Source of the DNA: Prevotellaceae bacterium UBA4301
GTDB taxonomy: Bacteria; Bacteroidota; Bacteroidia; Bacteroidales; Bacteroidaceae
DNA: 64,000 nucleotides
Reading direction: 5' to 3'
NCBI GenBank assembly: GCA_002395775.1
Contig: DGUV01000056.1
Location: forward strand, 168,470 to 232,469
The translations under genes and the position numbers were made by a program. The notes beneath the pieces are model-generated. The model searched no databases, was not told the DNA's origin, and saw nothing but the letters and a program-made list of their open reading frames with translations. Of this stretch, positions 36,702-46,442 are shown one piece after another; the stretch's first letter is position 1, and the number at the start of each line of letters is the position of its first letter.

Positions 36702-38570
36702 TTAGTCTTCTTTACTTCTCAAGATGATACGGTCGATGCAGAAGGCATTGCTGTAGCCTTCGCGACGCTCCTTGCTGGTGGTCTTTGTGGTAAGAGACAA
36801 CGTTGGGAAACTGTGGCGAAGGTTCTTGTAGCTGTAGGGGAACTCGAAGTCCTCAAATAGCAGCAGGGTGTCAACCTTTTCGCCCAGATACTCGACAATG
36901 TCACTTTGTAGCGTTACATCATTGCCATTAGCATTGCCACCGCAATAGCTGACTGTGGCCAAAAGCTTGTGCTTGATGGTGTCGCCGATGATGGTGTCGG
37001 AACTGGTCATGTAGAAGTCGGGAACCATGACCACATAGATGTCGTACTTACCACTCATGACTTCGCTTTCGCGATTCTCACCATGGGTGCCCACGAGTTT
37101 GAAGTCGAATCGGGGGTTACCAGAAGCACTGGCGGGGTAGATGTAGTAGAAGTTGTCCTCGCTTACACGGCCTACGCTGTCAATCCATGCAGCTGCTGCA
37201 GCATTGCTGAAAGACACGGCCTGAGCTGTACCCACAGCATCGCTGGCATCGAAGAAACTGCGATAACCCACCTCAATGTGGAGGTCGGGCTTATAGAGCT
37301 TCATGGGGAAGTCCCAGACGTCCTTGACGATAGCTACACCATTGCTGACAGGCACCTGGGTACCTTCGAGAAGACTCGACTTGTTCCATGAGTCATCGCT
37401 GCGAAGTGTGTCGCCAAAGGTATTGAGGAAGTATTCTGAACTCTGCCCCTTCTCAGCCATGAAGTCATCGAGTTTCCAACGTCCAATCTGTCCGCCGGCA
37501 TTGGGCTGGAAGTGGAGGTTGAAGCAGAGAGGTGAGGTGAGATCCATCTGAATGTTGAGGTTCTTCAGGGAGTCGGGGTTCTCAATGGTGCGATAAGCAG
37601 GCGTTGTGTTCGATTTTTTCTTGAAATCGTTCTTCACATCGTCCTGATACTTCTCGGCATACTTGTAGAGTTTCTCCAGCTTTTGTGTTGCAGCCTCCCA
37701 CGCGGCATCGGTGGGATAGAGCATGATGAAGGTGGAGTCCTCACCCACCAGGTTGGCGCCAAACGACTCGCTGTAGGTCAGATACTGGTCAGTGTTGGTT
37801 TGGCCAGGGAACGAGTGAGTGCCACGGAACATGGTGTTGGTGACAATGTAGGTGCTATCGACATAGGTGGGGTTACCATTGATGTCGGGGTTGCCTTCGA
37901 TGCTCGAGTTCTCATCGAAATAAGTGGTGTCGTTGGCCACCACATAGTCGTGGAAGAGTGAGACGTTGTTTGCTTTGGCATTGGTCTCGTCCTTCAGATA
38001 TTCATATAGATTGTACTTGAAGGGGAGCAGTGTCTTGAGCGTGTGCAGAGTACCATTGGTGGCAGCAATGTTGATACTGTCCATAGGTACGCCTTGCATG
38101 GTGAGCCCGTCCTTGTCAAAGGCAAGTTTCTTGCCATTGAGCATGGCCAGCGTGTCGATGCCACCGCCATTAGCTATCTGACGATAGAGGGTGATGGTGT
38201 TGGCCATAAGTTGCTGCTGAACAGTGTAGCCACGTGTTTCAGCCAGGTCGAGCCACTGCTGGAACTCAGCATCAGTGAAGGCTTCGTTTTCGGGCACCCA
38301 TGCTGTAATGAGCATGGAGCCGTTGAGCATGTCCTTGAAGGTGTAGTTGTCCTGAGGGTGTGTTTCGTCGCGGTAGTAGGTGGCCTTTTCGGCAATCTGC
38401 TTGAAGCGACTCAGTTCAGGACGCTCGGAGATGAGTTCCCACAGCGTCTTGGTGGCCGAGGTTCCTTCGCCTCCGTCGAAGTGTTCGTTCCATGTGTCGG
38501 AGCAGCTGGGGAGGGCCATCATGGTTGTTCCCAGCATGAAGGCTCCAACGTATTTCTTTATTGTTTTCAT
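36702..38570 (-). CDS. Fasciclin-domain surface lipoprotein (third of locus)
   Basis: A 622-residue lipoprotein with a lipobox ending ALPSC (Cys near 23). A FAS1-type region follows (TLWELISERPELSRF, ITAWVPENEAFTDAEFQQWL, NGTLHTLKTLLPFKYNLYEYL). Later segments (FIMLYPTDAAWEAATQKLEKL) hint at a second degenerate FAS1 domain. The C-terminal 150 residues are beta-rich (GKYDIYVVMVPDFYMTSSD, EGYSNAFCIDRIILR). In this position of SusCD operons such proteins often bind glycan; the ligand is unknown. The ATG at 38570 opens directly on the signal peptide. Confidence 0.82.
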   Translation of the reverse strand: MKTIKKYVGAFMLGTTMMALPSCSDTWNEHFDGGEGTSATKTLWELISERPELSRFKQIAEKATYYRDETHPQDNYTFKDMLNGSMLITAWVPENEAFTDAEFQQWLDLAETRGYTVQQQLMANTITLYRQIANGGGIDTLAMLNGKKLAFDKDGLTMQGVPMDSINIAATNGTLHTLKTLLPFKYNLYEYLKDETNAKANNVSLFHDYVVANDTTYFDENSSIEGNPDINGNPTYVDSTYIVTNTMFRGTHSFPGQTNTDQYLTYSESFGANLVGEDSTFIMLYPTDAAWEAATQKLEKLYKYAEKYQDDVKNDFKKKSNTTPAYRTIENPDSLKNLNIQMDLTSPLCFNLHFQPNAGGQIGRWKLDDFMAEKGQSSEYFLNTFGDTLRSDDSWNKSSLLEGTQVPVSNGVAIVKDVWDFPMKLYKPDLHIEVGYRSFFDASDAVGTAQAVSFSNAAAAAWIDSVGRVSEDNFYYIYPASASGNPRFDFKLVGTHGENRESEVMSGKYDIYVVMVPDFYMTSSDTIIGDTIKHKLLATVSYCGGNANGNDVTLQSDIVEYLGEKVDTLLLFEDFEFPYSYKNLRHSFPTLSLTTKTTSKERREGYSNAFCIDRIILRSKED

Positions 38571-38572
38571 AT

Positions 38573-38613
38573 AATTATCAATTATCAATTGGCAAATTAT
38601 GAATTATCAATTG
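38573..38613. repeat. 7-bp tandem repeat between the two adjacent fasciclin genes
   Basis: AATTATC is repeated with small changes about five times in the 52-bp spacer, directly before the ATG at 38570. Confidence 0.6.
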
Positions 38614-38622
38614 TTAGGTAGG

Positions 38623-40809
38623 TTACCAGATGTCTTCGGGAGTCATGGGATTGTCATAGACTTCCTTTGAGCAGTATTCGAAGTAGTCCATGTAGAACTC
38701 TTTCATGTCGTCGTCAAGTACGCTCTTGAACTTCAGATAGTACTGCACATCGGGATACATGTACTCGCGGACAATGATGCGGCGAAGGTTCTGTTCGTTT
38801 ACACGAGCATAGTTTGTTCCGCCTGGGGTTCCAGAGTAGATGGCCGGACCCTTCATGAAACCATTGTTGCGCATCTTCTTGTCCACCTCGGCATTGTAGT
38901 CATCGTCATCTGTGTCTTGCTCCCATCCCACAAGGGTGGAGGGAACATTGCCCGATGCCAATGCGCGATAGGTTCCGGCCTGACGGACATCGAGGGGAAG
39001 ACCCATAGCGGGAAGGTTGTTCTTGTCCTTGCCGAAATAGACTTGGCACATGCTTCGCTTCTGGCTATTGGATTGTACAGCGAAACGAATCTCGTAGGTT
39101 CCAGCCTTGGGCACGGGAGGCAGGGTGAAGATGACCTCGTACTTACCACGGATGTTGAACTCGTCGCCTTGCCAGTTGAGCCAACTGCATCCCAGTCCAC
39201 TGAGATAGTAGAAGTTAGTACCCTTCAGCAGGTCAATGTTAGTGAGATACTTGTAATTGAGATCCTCGGGCATGCCAGGGTAGAGTGTGTTGTTGCGATT
39301 GCCACGGAGGTTGTTGTTGGCGAACTCGGGTGTAATGGTGGTCAGGTCGTAGCGCAGACGCTGCTTCTGCAGGTTGGTGCGCACATTGTCGTCATAGACC
39401 ACGGGCTTATCGACAGGGTAGATGTAGGCATTGATGAGCTCGATGGCATTCTCTGTGTTCACTACGATGCCCTCGGTCTCAGGAGTGATGCTCTTCTCAG
39501 AATAGTCTTCACGTCGTCCGTTGTTGAGTACGGGGAAGCGGTTGATGTAGATCTTGCTGTCACCGTCCAATGAGAAGCGCGGACCTGCCTGATAGAGTTT
39601 CATCAGGCGGCGCTTGCCCATGGTGGTGTATATCTCATAGACAGGAACCGTAAAGGGCATACTCTTGTTGGTATAGGTATAGCCACGCTCGTTGTAGTGT
39701 AGCACGAGCTTGTCGGCTGCCAACTTCATGGGCAAGAGGTGGTAGGTAAAGAACTGGTTGAGGGCATTGTCTTCGTTGGTGTAGTCGGTGTTGTCCTTGG
39801 CATCGGGATAGAAACCTTGACTTACTACCCATGCTTGGATATCTGCTACTGATATGTCCTTAGGTTCCTTACCCAGAGTGGTGCGCCAGAAGTCATCGGT
39901 CTCGGCAAACAGCGTATAGCCATAGTAACGATGTTCGGGCAGGTCGCCGTTGAGCACATAATTGCCATCGTTGAAGGGGATGAGACCTTCAACACGTGGG
40001 TCACCATCCTCCACGAGCTTTCTATACACTTCGTCTTCTTTCTTTGTCAGCGTATCGGCAAGTCCTGTGGCAAGCATCATCTTGGCCATGACAATGTAGT
40101 CGCCTGTGTTCTCGTCGATGTAGCTCTGCAAGAGTTCGGAAAGTGTCTCGTTGCTGGGGGCCACAACAGTGTGAACCTGGTGGATGTAGCCATTGATGGT
40201 GAAGATGTCACGGTTCTTTAGGTCGATAAGGCAACCACGGGTGATGTTGCCGGCCTTGTCCTTTGCTCCATTGACATAGACACTATCAGGGTCCTTTCCA
40301 TAAAAGATGGTGAGATATCGTTCGTTCATATTAGCAATGGAAAGTGGCCTGCCATCGTCGGGGAAACTACCGCTCTGGATGGGCTCAAGGTCTTCTCGTG
40401 TTCCATCGACAATGCTGTTGTAAACGATAATTTTTTGGATGGAGTCAAGCACTTGCTCGCTTTGGAACCCGTCCCACGATGGCTCAGTGATGATGCCCTT
40501 GGTATATAACGTGTCAAGGTAGTTCTGGATGGCCTTGTTGGTGGGTGCGAACACGGTGTACTTGCCGCGTGCAGACAGAAGCTGAAAGACAGTGGACTCG
40601 CTGCGCTTGCTGATGTCAACGGTTTTCAGCAGTTTGATGTATTCGCTGTAGGTGCTGTCATGTTCTGTCAGATAGCTGGCTACAGTGTACTCCTTGAAGG
40701 TGTAACGGTCGGACATGTCAATGTCCTCCTTACAGCTCTGCATGAGTCCCATGGTGGTGACGACCAGGGCCAGGAGTGCAAATTTGATTGTTATGTGATA
40801 TCTTTTCAT
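38623..40809 (-). CDS. Fasciclin-domain surface lipoprotein (second of locus)
   Basis: A 728-residue lipoprotein with a lipobox ending LMQSC (Cys26). The first FAS1 domain is clear (SYLTEHDSTYSEYIKLLKTV, GKYTVFAPTNKAIQNYLDTL, IIVYNSIVDG). A second one follows (TLSELLQSYIDENTG, YYGYTLFAETDDFWRTTLG). The C-terminal third looks like a beta-sandwich (GKYEVIFTLPPVPKAGTYEI) and ends MDYFEYCSKEVYDNP. It lies 21 bp after SusD and 52 bp before the next fasciclin gene. It may act as a SusE/SusF-like glycan-binding accessory. Confidence 0.85.
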   Translation of the reverse strand: MKRYHITIKFALLALVVTTMGLMQSCKEDIDMSDRYTFKEYTVASYLTEHDSTYSEYIKLLKTVDISKRSESTVFQLLSARGKYTVFAPTNKAIQNYLDTLYTKGIITEPSWDGFQSEQVLDSIQKIIVYNSIVDGTREDLEPIQSGSFPDDGRPLSIANMNERYLTIFYGKDPDSVYVNGAKDKAGNITRGCLIDLKNRDIFTINGYIHQVHTVVAPSNETLSELLQSYIDENTGDYIVMAKMMLATGLADTLTKKEDEVYRKLVEDGDPRVEGLIPFNDGNYVLNGDLPEHRYYGYTLFAETDDFWRTTLGKEPKDISVADIQAWVVSQGFYPDAKDNTDYTNEDNALNQFFTYHLLPMKLAADKLVLHYNERGYTYTNKSMPFTVPVYEIYTTMGKRRLMKLYQAGPRFSLDGDSKIYINRFPVLNNGRREDYSEKSITPETEGIVVNTENAIELINAYIYPVDKPVVYDDNVRTNLQKQRLRYDLTTITPEFANNNLRGNRNNTLYPGMPEDLNYKYLTNIDLLKGTNFYYLSGLGCSWLNWQGDEFNIRGKYEVIFTLPPVPKAGTYEIRFAVQSNSQKRSMCQVYFGKDKNNLPAMGLPLDVRQAGTYRALASGNVPSTLVGWEQDTDDDDYNAEVDKKMRNNGFMKGPAIYSGTPGGTNYARVNEQNLRRIIVREYMYPDVQYYLKFKSVLDDDMKEFYMDYFEYCSKEVYDNPMTPEDIW

Positions 40810-40830
40810 GATTGATTCCTCCTTTCGGCT

Positions 40831-42858
40831 TTAATCATAGAGTGATTTGTTCCAAACGGGATTCTGTTCCAGATTCCCGTTAGAGGCCTTGACATCCTTA
40901 TAATATATAAGGTTATAAAGCCCGTAGCGGTTTTTCATTCGGTTTTTGAGAGTCTGGCGTTTATCTTTGGAATACTCACCTGTCATCAGTTCGTCGACCA
41001 TGGTCTTCACGCCTGTGAATCCATTGTTTGTGCCTGGCAACTCGTTGCAAGAGGCAGGGAAACGATCTGCACGGGTGATGCCCGTGGTGGGGTCTTTTGC
41101 ATCGGCAGCACGGGGGTCAATGGTACCATCTGGGCCTCCTGCGTGGCGCTCGGCATAGCGAACGAGGTCGAACCAACGCTTTCCTTCGCCGAGGAACTCG
41201 AGTTGACGCTCGTTGAGGACGGCAATCTCGTATTTCTTAATATTGTCGGAGATGCCAGGGTTAGGAGCGTTGCCAAGCATGTTGTTGTCCGACGAGTTGG
41301 CAAAATCGGAACCAGCTTTGTTGCTCACATCCTCGCTGGGCTGGGAGGTGTTGCTGCGGCTGTCGTTGCAATACCAGCGGCGATGGATGGCATTGACATA
41401 CTTCATGGCCTCGGTGCCTTGGCCAAGGATGGCAAGGGCTTCTGCCTTCTGGAGCATGACATCGCTGATGCGATAGATAATCCAGTTGCATTGGTTCGAG
41501 GCTTCGAAATCGATTTTGATGTCTTTGCATTGATGGCTTTCAGGCATGGTCATCGCGAAGCGGCCATTGCTCCACTTGAAGCAGAAGTGACCTGGCAGGG
41601 CTTGTGATGAACCTACGGTCTGATTCCATGCAGAGAACCACATGCGGCTGTCGCGGTTGCGGTCGTCTGACGAACTTGAGTAGATGCGTGCCAGTGAGCC
41701 GTCACTTGCGCCCAGATGGGTACGGGTTGCATAACCCCAAATGCCACCACCACCACTACCCGTTCCGTTCAAGCTATGGGTGCGTCCTTCGCTTTGGCTG
41801 AACTGCAACTCAAAGATGCTTTCTTCGCTGTTGCCACCGAAGATTTGAGCAAAAGCTGTGAGGGTGGGTGGCATGCCATTGGCGAAGTTCTCAAACTTAT
41901 TCTTGTAGAGGTAGCAGTTCTCGAGTCCATAGTTCGTGGTCTCAGAGAGAGCCTCTCCAAAGCCTGCATTGTTGCGGTCGTTCTGTATGGCGAGCGTGGA
42001 AAGGGCCAGGTCGGCATATTCGATGGCCTTCTGGTAGTCGCCGCGGACGGTGTGAGCCACATAGCTGCTGTCCTTGGTAGGACGGTTGGTGATGTACACC
42101 GTGTCGGCATGGTCGAGGCTATTGTAACGCCCATGACGCAGGGATGCACGCCACAAGTACATGTCGCTCAGCATGGCATAGAGGGCGGGATTGGTGATGA
42201 GTCCCTTGGTGTCGGCCTTGCTCGAGAAACGATTGCGGGCTTTGCCGGCAACCTCCTCGACATCGATGATGAGCGAGTCGAGCACCACCAGCTGGTTGGT
42301 TGCGCCAAAGCGCAGGACCTCTGAGTCGTTGTTGATGACCTTGGTGGAGTAGGGGACGTCCTTGAAGGCGCGAATCAGGTAGAAGTAGTTCAGTGCACGA
42401 AGACCTGTGATTTCGGCCTTCATCTGCTGCCATTCGGCATTGGTGAACTGCTTGTCGCTCTCCAGTACTTCTGGCCCATGTTGCAGCACCTTGTTGCAAT
42501 AGTTGATGGTCTTATAGAAGCCTTCCCAGTCGAAATAGGTGTTGGCAGAGTCGCGCTCGATGCGTGCATCACGGATTTCGAAGTACAGATTATATACACT
42601 GGTTGCTTGGTCACCATTGTATTGGGAATAGGAGTCAGAACGCAGGTCGCCCCAGAGAGCCATGCTCAAAACTGTATTGCACATCTGCTGGTAGGCAGCA
42701 TAGCGCACACCCTCCAGGTCGTTCTTGTCCTCCCAGAAGTTGTCTTCCACAATCTTGTCTTGCGGATAGATGGTCAGCCAATCCTGACAGGAGGTCAGGG
42801 CAAAAGCTGCGATGCCCATCATGAGGGCAATCTTTATGGGATTATGATATCTTTTCAT
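40831..42858 (-). CDS. SusD/RagB-family outer-membrane glycan-binding lipoprotein
   Basis: A 675-residue lipoprotein with a lipobox ending ALTSC (Cys24). SusD features are WLTIYPQDKIVEDNFWEDKN, MKAEITGLRALNYFYLIRAFKDVP and the C-terminal LNERQLEFLGEGKRWFDLVRYAERH. It would pair with the SusC starting 11 bp upstream. Aromatic-rich segments (GGIWGYATRTHLGAS) may contribute to glycan contact. Confidence 0.96.
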   Translation of the reverse strand: MKRYHNPIKIALMMGIAAFALTSCQDWLTIYPQDKIVEDNFWEDKNDLEGVRYAAYQQMCNTVLSMALWGDLRSDSYSQYNGDQATSVYNLYFEIRDARIERDSANTYFDWEGFYKTINYCNKVLQHGPEVLESDKQFTNAEWQQMKAEITGLRALNYFYLIRAFKDVPYSTKVINNDSEVLRFGATNQLVVLDSLIIDVEEVAGKARNRFSSKADTKGLITNPALYAMLSDMYLWRASLRHGRYNSLDHADTVYITNRPTKDSSYVAHTVRGDYQKAIEYADLALSTLAIQNDRNNAGFGEALSETTNYGLENCYLYKNKFENFANGMPPTLTAFAQIFGGNSEESIFELQFSQSEGRTHSLNGTGSGGGGIWGYATRTHLGASDGSLARIYSSSSDDRNRDSRMWFSAWNQTVGSSQALPGHFCFKWSNGRFAMTMPESHQCKDIKIDFEASNQCNWIIYRISDVMLQKAEALAILGQGTEAMKYVNAIHRRWYCNDSRSNTSQPSEDVSNKAGSDFANSSDNNMLGNAPNPGISDNIKKYEIAVLNERQLEFLGEGKRWFDLVRYAERHAGGPDGTIDPRAADAKDPTTGITRADRFPASCNELPGTNNGFTGVKTMVDELMTGEYSKDKRQTLKNRMKNRYGLYNLIYYKDVKASNGNLEQNPVWNKSLYD

Positions 42859-42869
42859 AGTTGTTCGTT

Positions 42870-45800
42870 TTAGAAACCAAGATTAACACTGCAGGTGAAT
42901 GAGCGAGGACGGGGAGTCTTGCTATCATCTCGTGCAATACCAAAGCCACCTACGCCGACTTCAGGATCCACACCCGTGTACTTCGACAGGCAGAATACGT
43001 TGTTGATGGTGGCTGAGAGGTAGAGCTGGCGGATGCCGAACTTCTTCAGTTTCTTGGCATCGAAGTCATACTTCAGCTGGATGTACTGCAGACGCAGATA
43101 GTTACCATCCTCGACATATCGGTCGGAAACCAGTGAGTTGTAGCTTGCGTAACCGTTGACGCCTGTCAGGGCGCGAGGAATGTCGGTGATGTCGCCGTTC
43201 TTGCGCCAGCGCCATGTGGTGGCATAACTCTGGTTGGTGATGCGGGTCATGCTTTCGTAGTGGCTCTTTGCGAGGTTCAGAATCTGGTTGCCCATGCGGA
43301 AGTTGAACGAGGCATTGAGTGAGAAGCGTCCGTAATAGAGGTTGATACCAAAACCACCATAGAGTTTGGGGTTGGAGTTACCCAGATAGACTACGTCGTA
43401 GCGGTCGATGGAGCCGTCGTGGTTGATGTCCTCATAGATGGCGTCACCACCTTGGAACTGATAGCGACTGCCCTCGCTGTAACAGTAGTACATGGGCAGG
43501 GGGTTGCCCTTGGCATCGGTGAGCAGATTGCCGTTGGCGTCGAAGGCCAAGGGGCAGGTTGCATTTTCGCCGCGGCGGGCTGCAGCAGCTGCCGTGTTGA
43601 TGGCATAGTCGCGATACCACGAACCATCGGCTCTTTGGCTATAGTGATAACCATCGCCATAGGAAGCGGCTTCGTCGGCACTGGTGGCATTGCGATAACC
43701 GCCGTTGCCATCGCTCACGCTCTCGGCATAACCGTAGGCCTTGAAGGTGGCGTTGTCATAACCATTGTGGTTGTAGTCATAACGATAGACTCCCTTCGAC
43801 TTCAGTCCATAGATGGAACCCAGTGCATTGTGAACCTGCACGCGGGTCTGATAGGCAAAGTTGGTGGGATTCCATGTGTCGTCGCCATTGAGGTTCTCAA
43901 GCAACAGGGGGTCCATTTCCTCTACTTCGTTGAAGTTCTGCGAAACATTGCCGCGCAACTTCATCGAGAACTTGCCAATCTTGGCAAACTTGGCAGTTGA
44001 ACCATTCAACTCCCAACCCTTGTTGCGCATGACACCTCCGTTGACCCATCCCAGGCTGCTGTAACCATTGGCGCTTGGGATGCGGAGGCCACTCATGAGC
44101 AGGTCGGTGGTTTTCTTGTTATAGACCTCAAATTCGAAGGTCAAGAGGTCGTTGAGCAGGCCCAGGTTGAAACCAAGGTTCCACTGTGCTGTCTTTTCCC
44201 ATTTCAGGTTGGGCAGAGAGAGGTTCTCGGGGATGACCACGGTGTGACCGTTATAGTAGCCGCCCGAGTAGTACTTGTTGAACTGGTTGCCACCAGCCCT
44301 GCCTGTGTTACCTGTGATACCCCATGTGGGACGGAAGGCCAGCATGCTGATGACCTTGCGGGTCTTCTCCATGAACTTTTCGTCGCTGATGTTCCAACGT
44401 GCGCCGACGGAGGGGAAGGTGCCATACTTGTGGGCACTACCGAAGTCTGTACGTCCGTCGGTACGCAGTGTCAGGTCGATGCTATACTTACTCTTATAAG
44501 AATAGTGGATTTGCTCGAAGAAGCTGTGGTTACGCCATTCGTTGTTTGTGGCATCGGCATTCTTGAGCAGGGCGATGACAGTGGGGTCGGTGATGCCGTC
44601 GGGCACGTTCCAGAGTCCCATGTTTTGGCGCGAGCTGCTACCTGTTGCCAGTTCGAAGCGGAACAAGCCAGAGAGGCTATGGTCGGTGTTCTTGAAGTGG
44701 GAATAGTAGCGCAGGTCGTGACGGGTGGTGAACTCCAGCGACTTGTATTCGTTGTTGCTCACTACGTTGCGGTTGTTGTCGAGAATGTTTGCAGCATTGT
44801 CGCCACCCCAAACCCAGGGCATGTTGTGGAGCTCGGCGGGCGAATAGTAATCGTCGCTGGTGTTGTAAACGTTGAGCTGAACGTCGCCGACATAGTTCAA
44901 CTGATGCTGGTCGCTGTCCTTACCCCAAAGCTTGTAGGTGACATCGAACTGAGGCGTCAGGTTGTACTGCTTCATTTCGTGCCAAGCCAATTTGGCGATG
45001 GCGATGGGATTGCCGTTGGTGAACATTTGGCGTAGTTCCCAAGAGGTCATCGTACCGTCGTTGGTAATACCACTTGTTGATGAGTGGCTCCAATTGGCGG
45101 CAAGGGGTAGCATGTTGAAGTAGTTGCCAGTGAGGTTGCCCATGGCGTCGTACTCATAGATGCTCATGTTGGGCATGGCATTGTAGGCATAGTCCAGCAT
45201 GTTGTTGTAGTAGTTCTTGTGGTTGTTGGTGAACGTCATGTTCATCGTTGCACGGAACTGGATGCGGTCGCTGACATTGTAGTCGAGCGTTGTGGTCTCA
45301 GTGAACTGATCCATCTTCTGTCCGATGATGGAGCCGGTGGACTTGTTGTAACCTGCACCAATGCGGAATGTGGCTTTCTCACCACCACCTTCGAGTCCGA
45401 TGTGATATCGGTGTTCCTTACCAAACTGCTTCATGGCATCGAGCCAGTCGGTGTTGTGGCTGTAGTGGTTGTAGATGTAGGGAACCTCAGTGTTGTAGTC
45501 CAACTCATAGATGTTGGTCTGCAGCTGTGTGGGATTGAAGAAGGCTTCCTTCTGCATCATGGTGTATCCGTCACCGTTGAGCATCTTGTAGCCATCGGGT
45601 TGCCACGTGCCGTTGAACTTGTATTGGAAGGTGACACGGGTGGGACCACGACGACCGCGGCGCAACTTGATTTCGATGACGCCATTCGAACCCTTCACAC
45701 CCCACTTGGCCGAGGAGGCAGCATCCTTCAGTACGGTGATGCTTTCGATGTCCTCTGTGTTGACGTTCAGCAGGGTGGCGAACTGTTCCTCGTTGTCCAT

Positions 45801-46430
45801 GTCCTCGAAGTTGATGGTCTGGGCATCGTCGGGGAGTTCGAAGATGTGGTCGTTGACGACAATCAAGGGCTGTTGGTTGCCATTGATGGTGGTGGTACCG
45901 CGCAGGCGCATGGTGGTACCCGAACCCAGGTTACCAGAGTTGGCCACGATGTCGAGACCTGCGATTTGTCCCTGCAGGGCTTGGTCCACAGACTCGAAGG
46001 CCAGACCCTCGAGGTCGTCCATCTTCATGCTCGACACGGCACCTGCATACTCGCGCTGGGGGATGTCGAGACCTGTTGTGGCTGCTTTTTTCTTGGCCGT
46101 GATGACGGCTTCCTTCATGACCTTCACGGCTTCGGCCATGTTCACCTTATAGACGGTCTTGTTTATCTGATATGTCTTGTCGGTGTAGCCCATGCCGTGG
46201 AAGACCAGCTTGTTCTTTTGGTTCTTCACTACCATGGTGAAGTTACCGTTGGCATCGGTAATGGCACTGCTGACGATACGGTTGTTGCTGTCCAACTCCT
46301 TGACTTGGATGCCAGGAATGCCACCGAACTCGTCTGATACCGTACCACTGATGCGGCTTATCTGTGCGCTTGCGGGCAGTGAAAAGAGCACTGCTGCCCA
46401 AAGCATTATGACTTTGATATATTTATTCAT
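42870..46430 (-). CDS. SusC/RagA-family TonB-dependent receptor
   Basis: A 1186-residue outer-membrane importer. It has a signal peptide (ends SLPASAQ), a carboxypeptidase-regulatory-like domain (ISGTVSDEFGGIPGIQV), a plug domain (ALQGQIAGLDIV, MRLRGTTTINGNQQPLIVV, SITVLKDAASSAKWGVKGSN) and a C-terminal barrel (GFGINLYYGRFSLNASFNFR) ending SFTCSVNLGF. The initial domain is shorter and less canonical than usual. It starts 12 bp after the largest fasciclin gene and pairs with the SusD 11 bp downstream. Confidence 0.96.
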   Translation of the reverse strand: MNKYIKVIMLWAAVLFSLPASAQISRISGTVSDEFGGIPGIQVKELDSNNRIVSSAITDANGNFTMVVKNQKNKLVFHGMGYTDKTYQINKTVYKVNMAEAVKVMKEAVITAKKKAATTGLDIPQREYAGAVSSMKMDDLEGLAFESVDQALQGQIAGLDIVANSGNLGSGTTMRLRGTTTINGNQQPLIVVNDHIFELPDDAQTINFEDMDNEEQFATLLNVNTEDIESITVLKDAASSAKWGVKGSNGVIEIKLRRGRRGPTRVTFQYKFNGTWQPDGYKMLNGDGYTMMQKEAFFNPTQLQTNIYELDYNTEVPYIYNHYSHNTDWLDAMKQFGKEHRYHIGLEGGGEKATFRIGAGYNKSTGSIIGQKMDQFTETTTLDYNVSDRIQFRATMNMTFTNNHKNYYNNMLDYAYNAMPNMSIYEYDAMGNLTGNYFNMLPLAANWSHSSTSGITNDGTMTSWELRQMFTNGNPIAIAKLAWHEMKQYNLTPQFDVTYKLWGKDSDQHQLNYVGDVQLNVYNTSDDYYSPAELHNMPWVWGGDNAANILDNNRNVVSNNEYKSLEFTTRHDLRYYSHFKNTDHSLSGLFRFELATGSSSRQNMGLWNVPDGITDPTVIALLKNADATNNEWRNHSFFEQIHYSYKSKYSIDLTLRTDGRTDFGSAHKYGTFPSVGARWNISDEKFMEKTRKVISMLAFRPTWGITGNTGRAGGNQFNKYYSGGYYNGHTVVIPENLSLPNLKWEKTAQWNLGFNLGLLNDLLTFEFEVYNKKTTDLLMSGLRIPSANGYSSLGWVNGGVMRNKGWELNGSTAKFAKIGKFSMKLRGNVSQNFNEVEEMDPLLLENLNGDDTWNPTNFAYQTRVQVHNALGSIYGLKSKGVYRYDYNHNGYDNATFKAYGYAESVSDGNGGYRNATSADEAASYGDGYHYSQRADGSWYRDYAINTAAAAARRGENATCPLAFDANGNLLTDAKGNPLPMYYCYSEGSRYQFQGGDAIYEDINHDGSIDRYDVVYLGNSNPKLYGGFGINLYYGRFSLNASFNFRMGNQILNLAKSHYESMTRITNQSYATTWRWRKNGDITDIPRALTGVNGYASYNSLVSDRYVEDGNYLRLQYIQLKYDFDAKKLKKFGIRQLYLSATINNVFCLSKYTGVDPEVGVGGFGIARDDSKTPRPRSFTCSVNLGF

Positions 46431-46442
46431 GGCTTGTCGGTT

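Noticed and set aside
45219..46337. Plus-strand open frame of 372 codons
   Set aside because: Antisense to the other SusC gene, low-complexity product with no recognisable motif.
42870..46430. Recent duplication of the two SusCD pairs
   Set aside because: The two SusC and the two SusD proteins differ in length, domain start and most motifs, so they are old paralogues at best.
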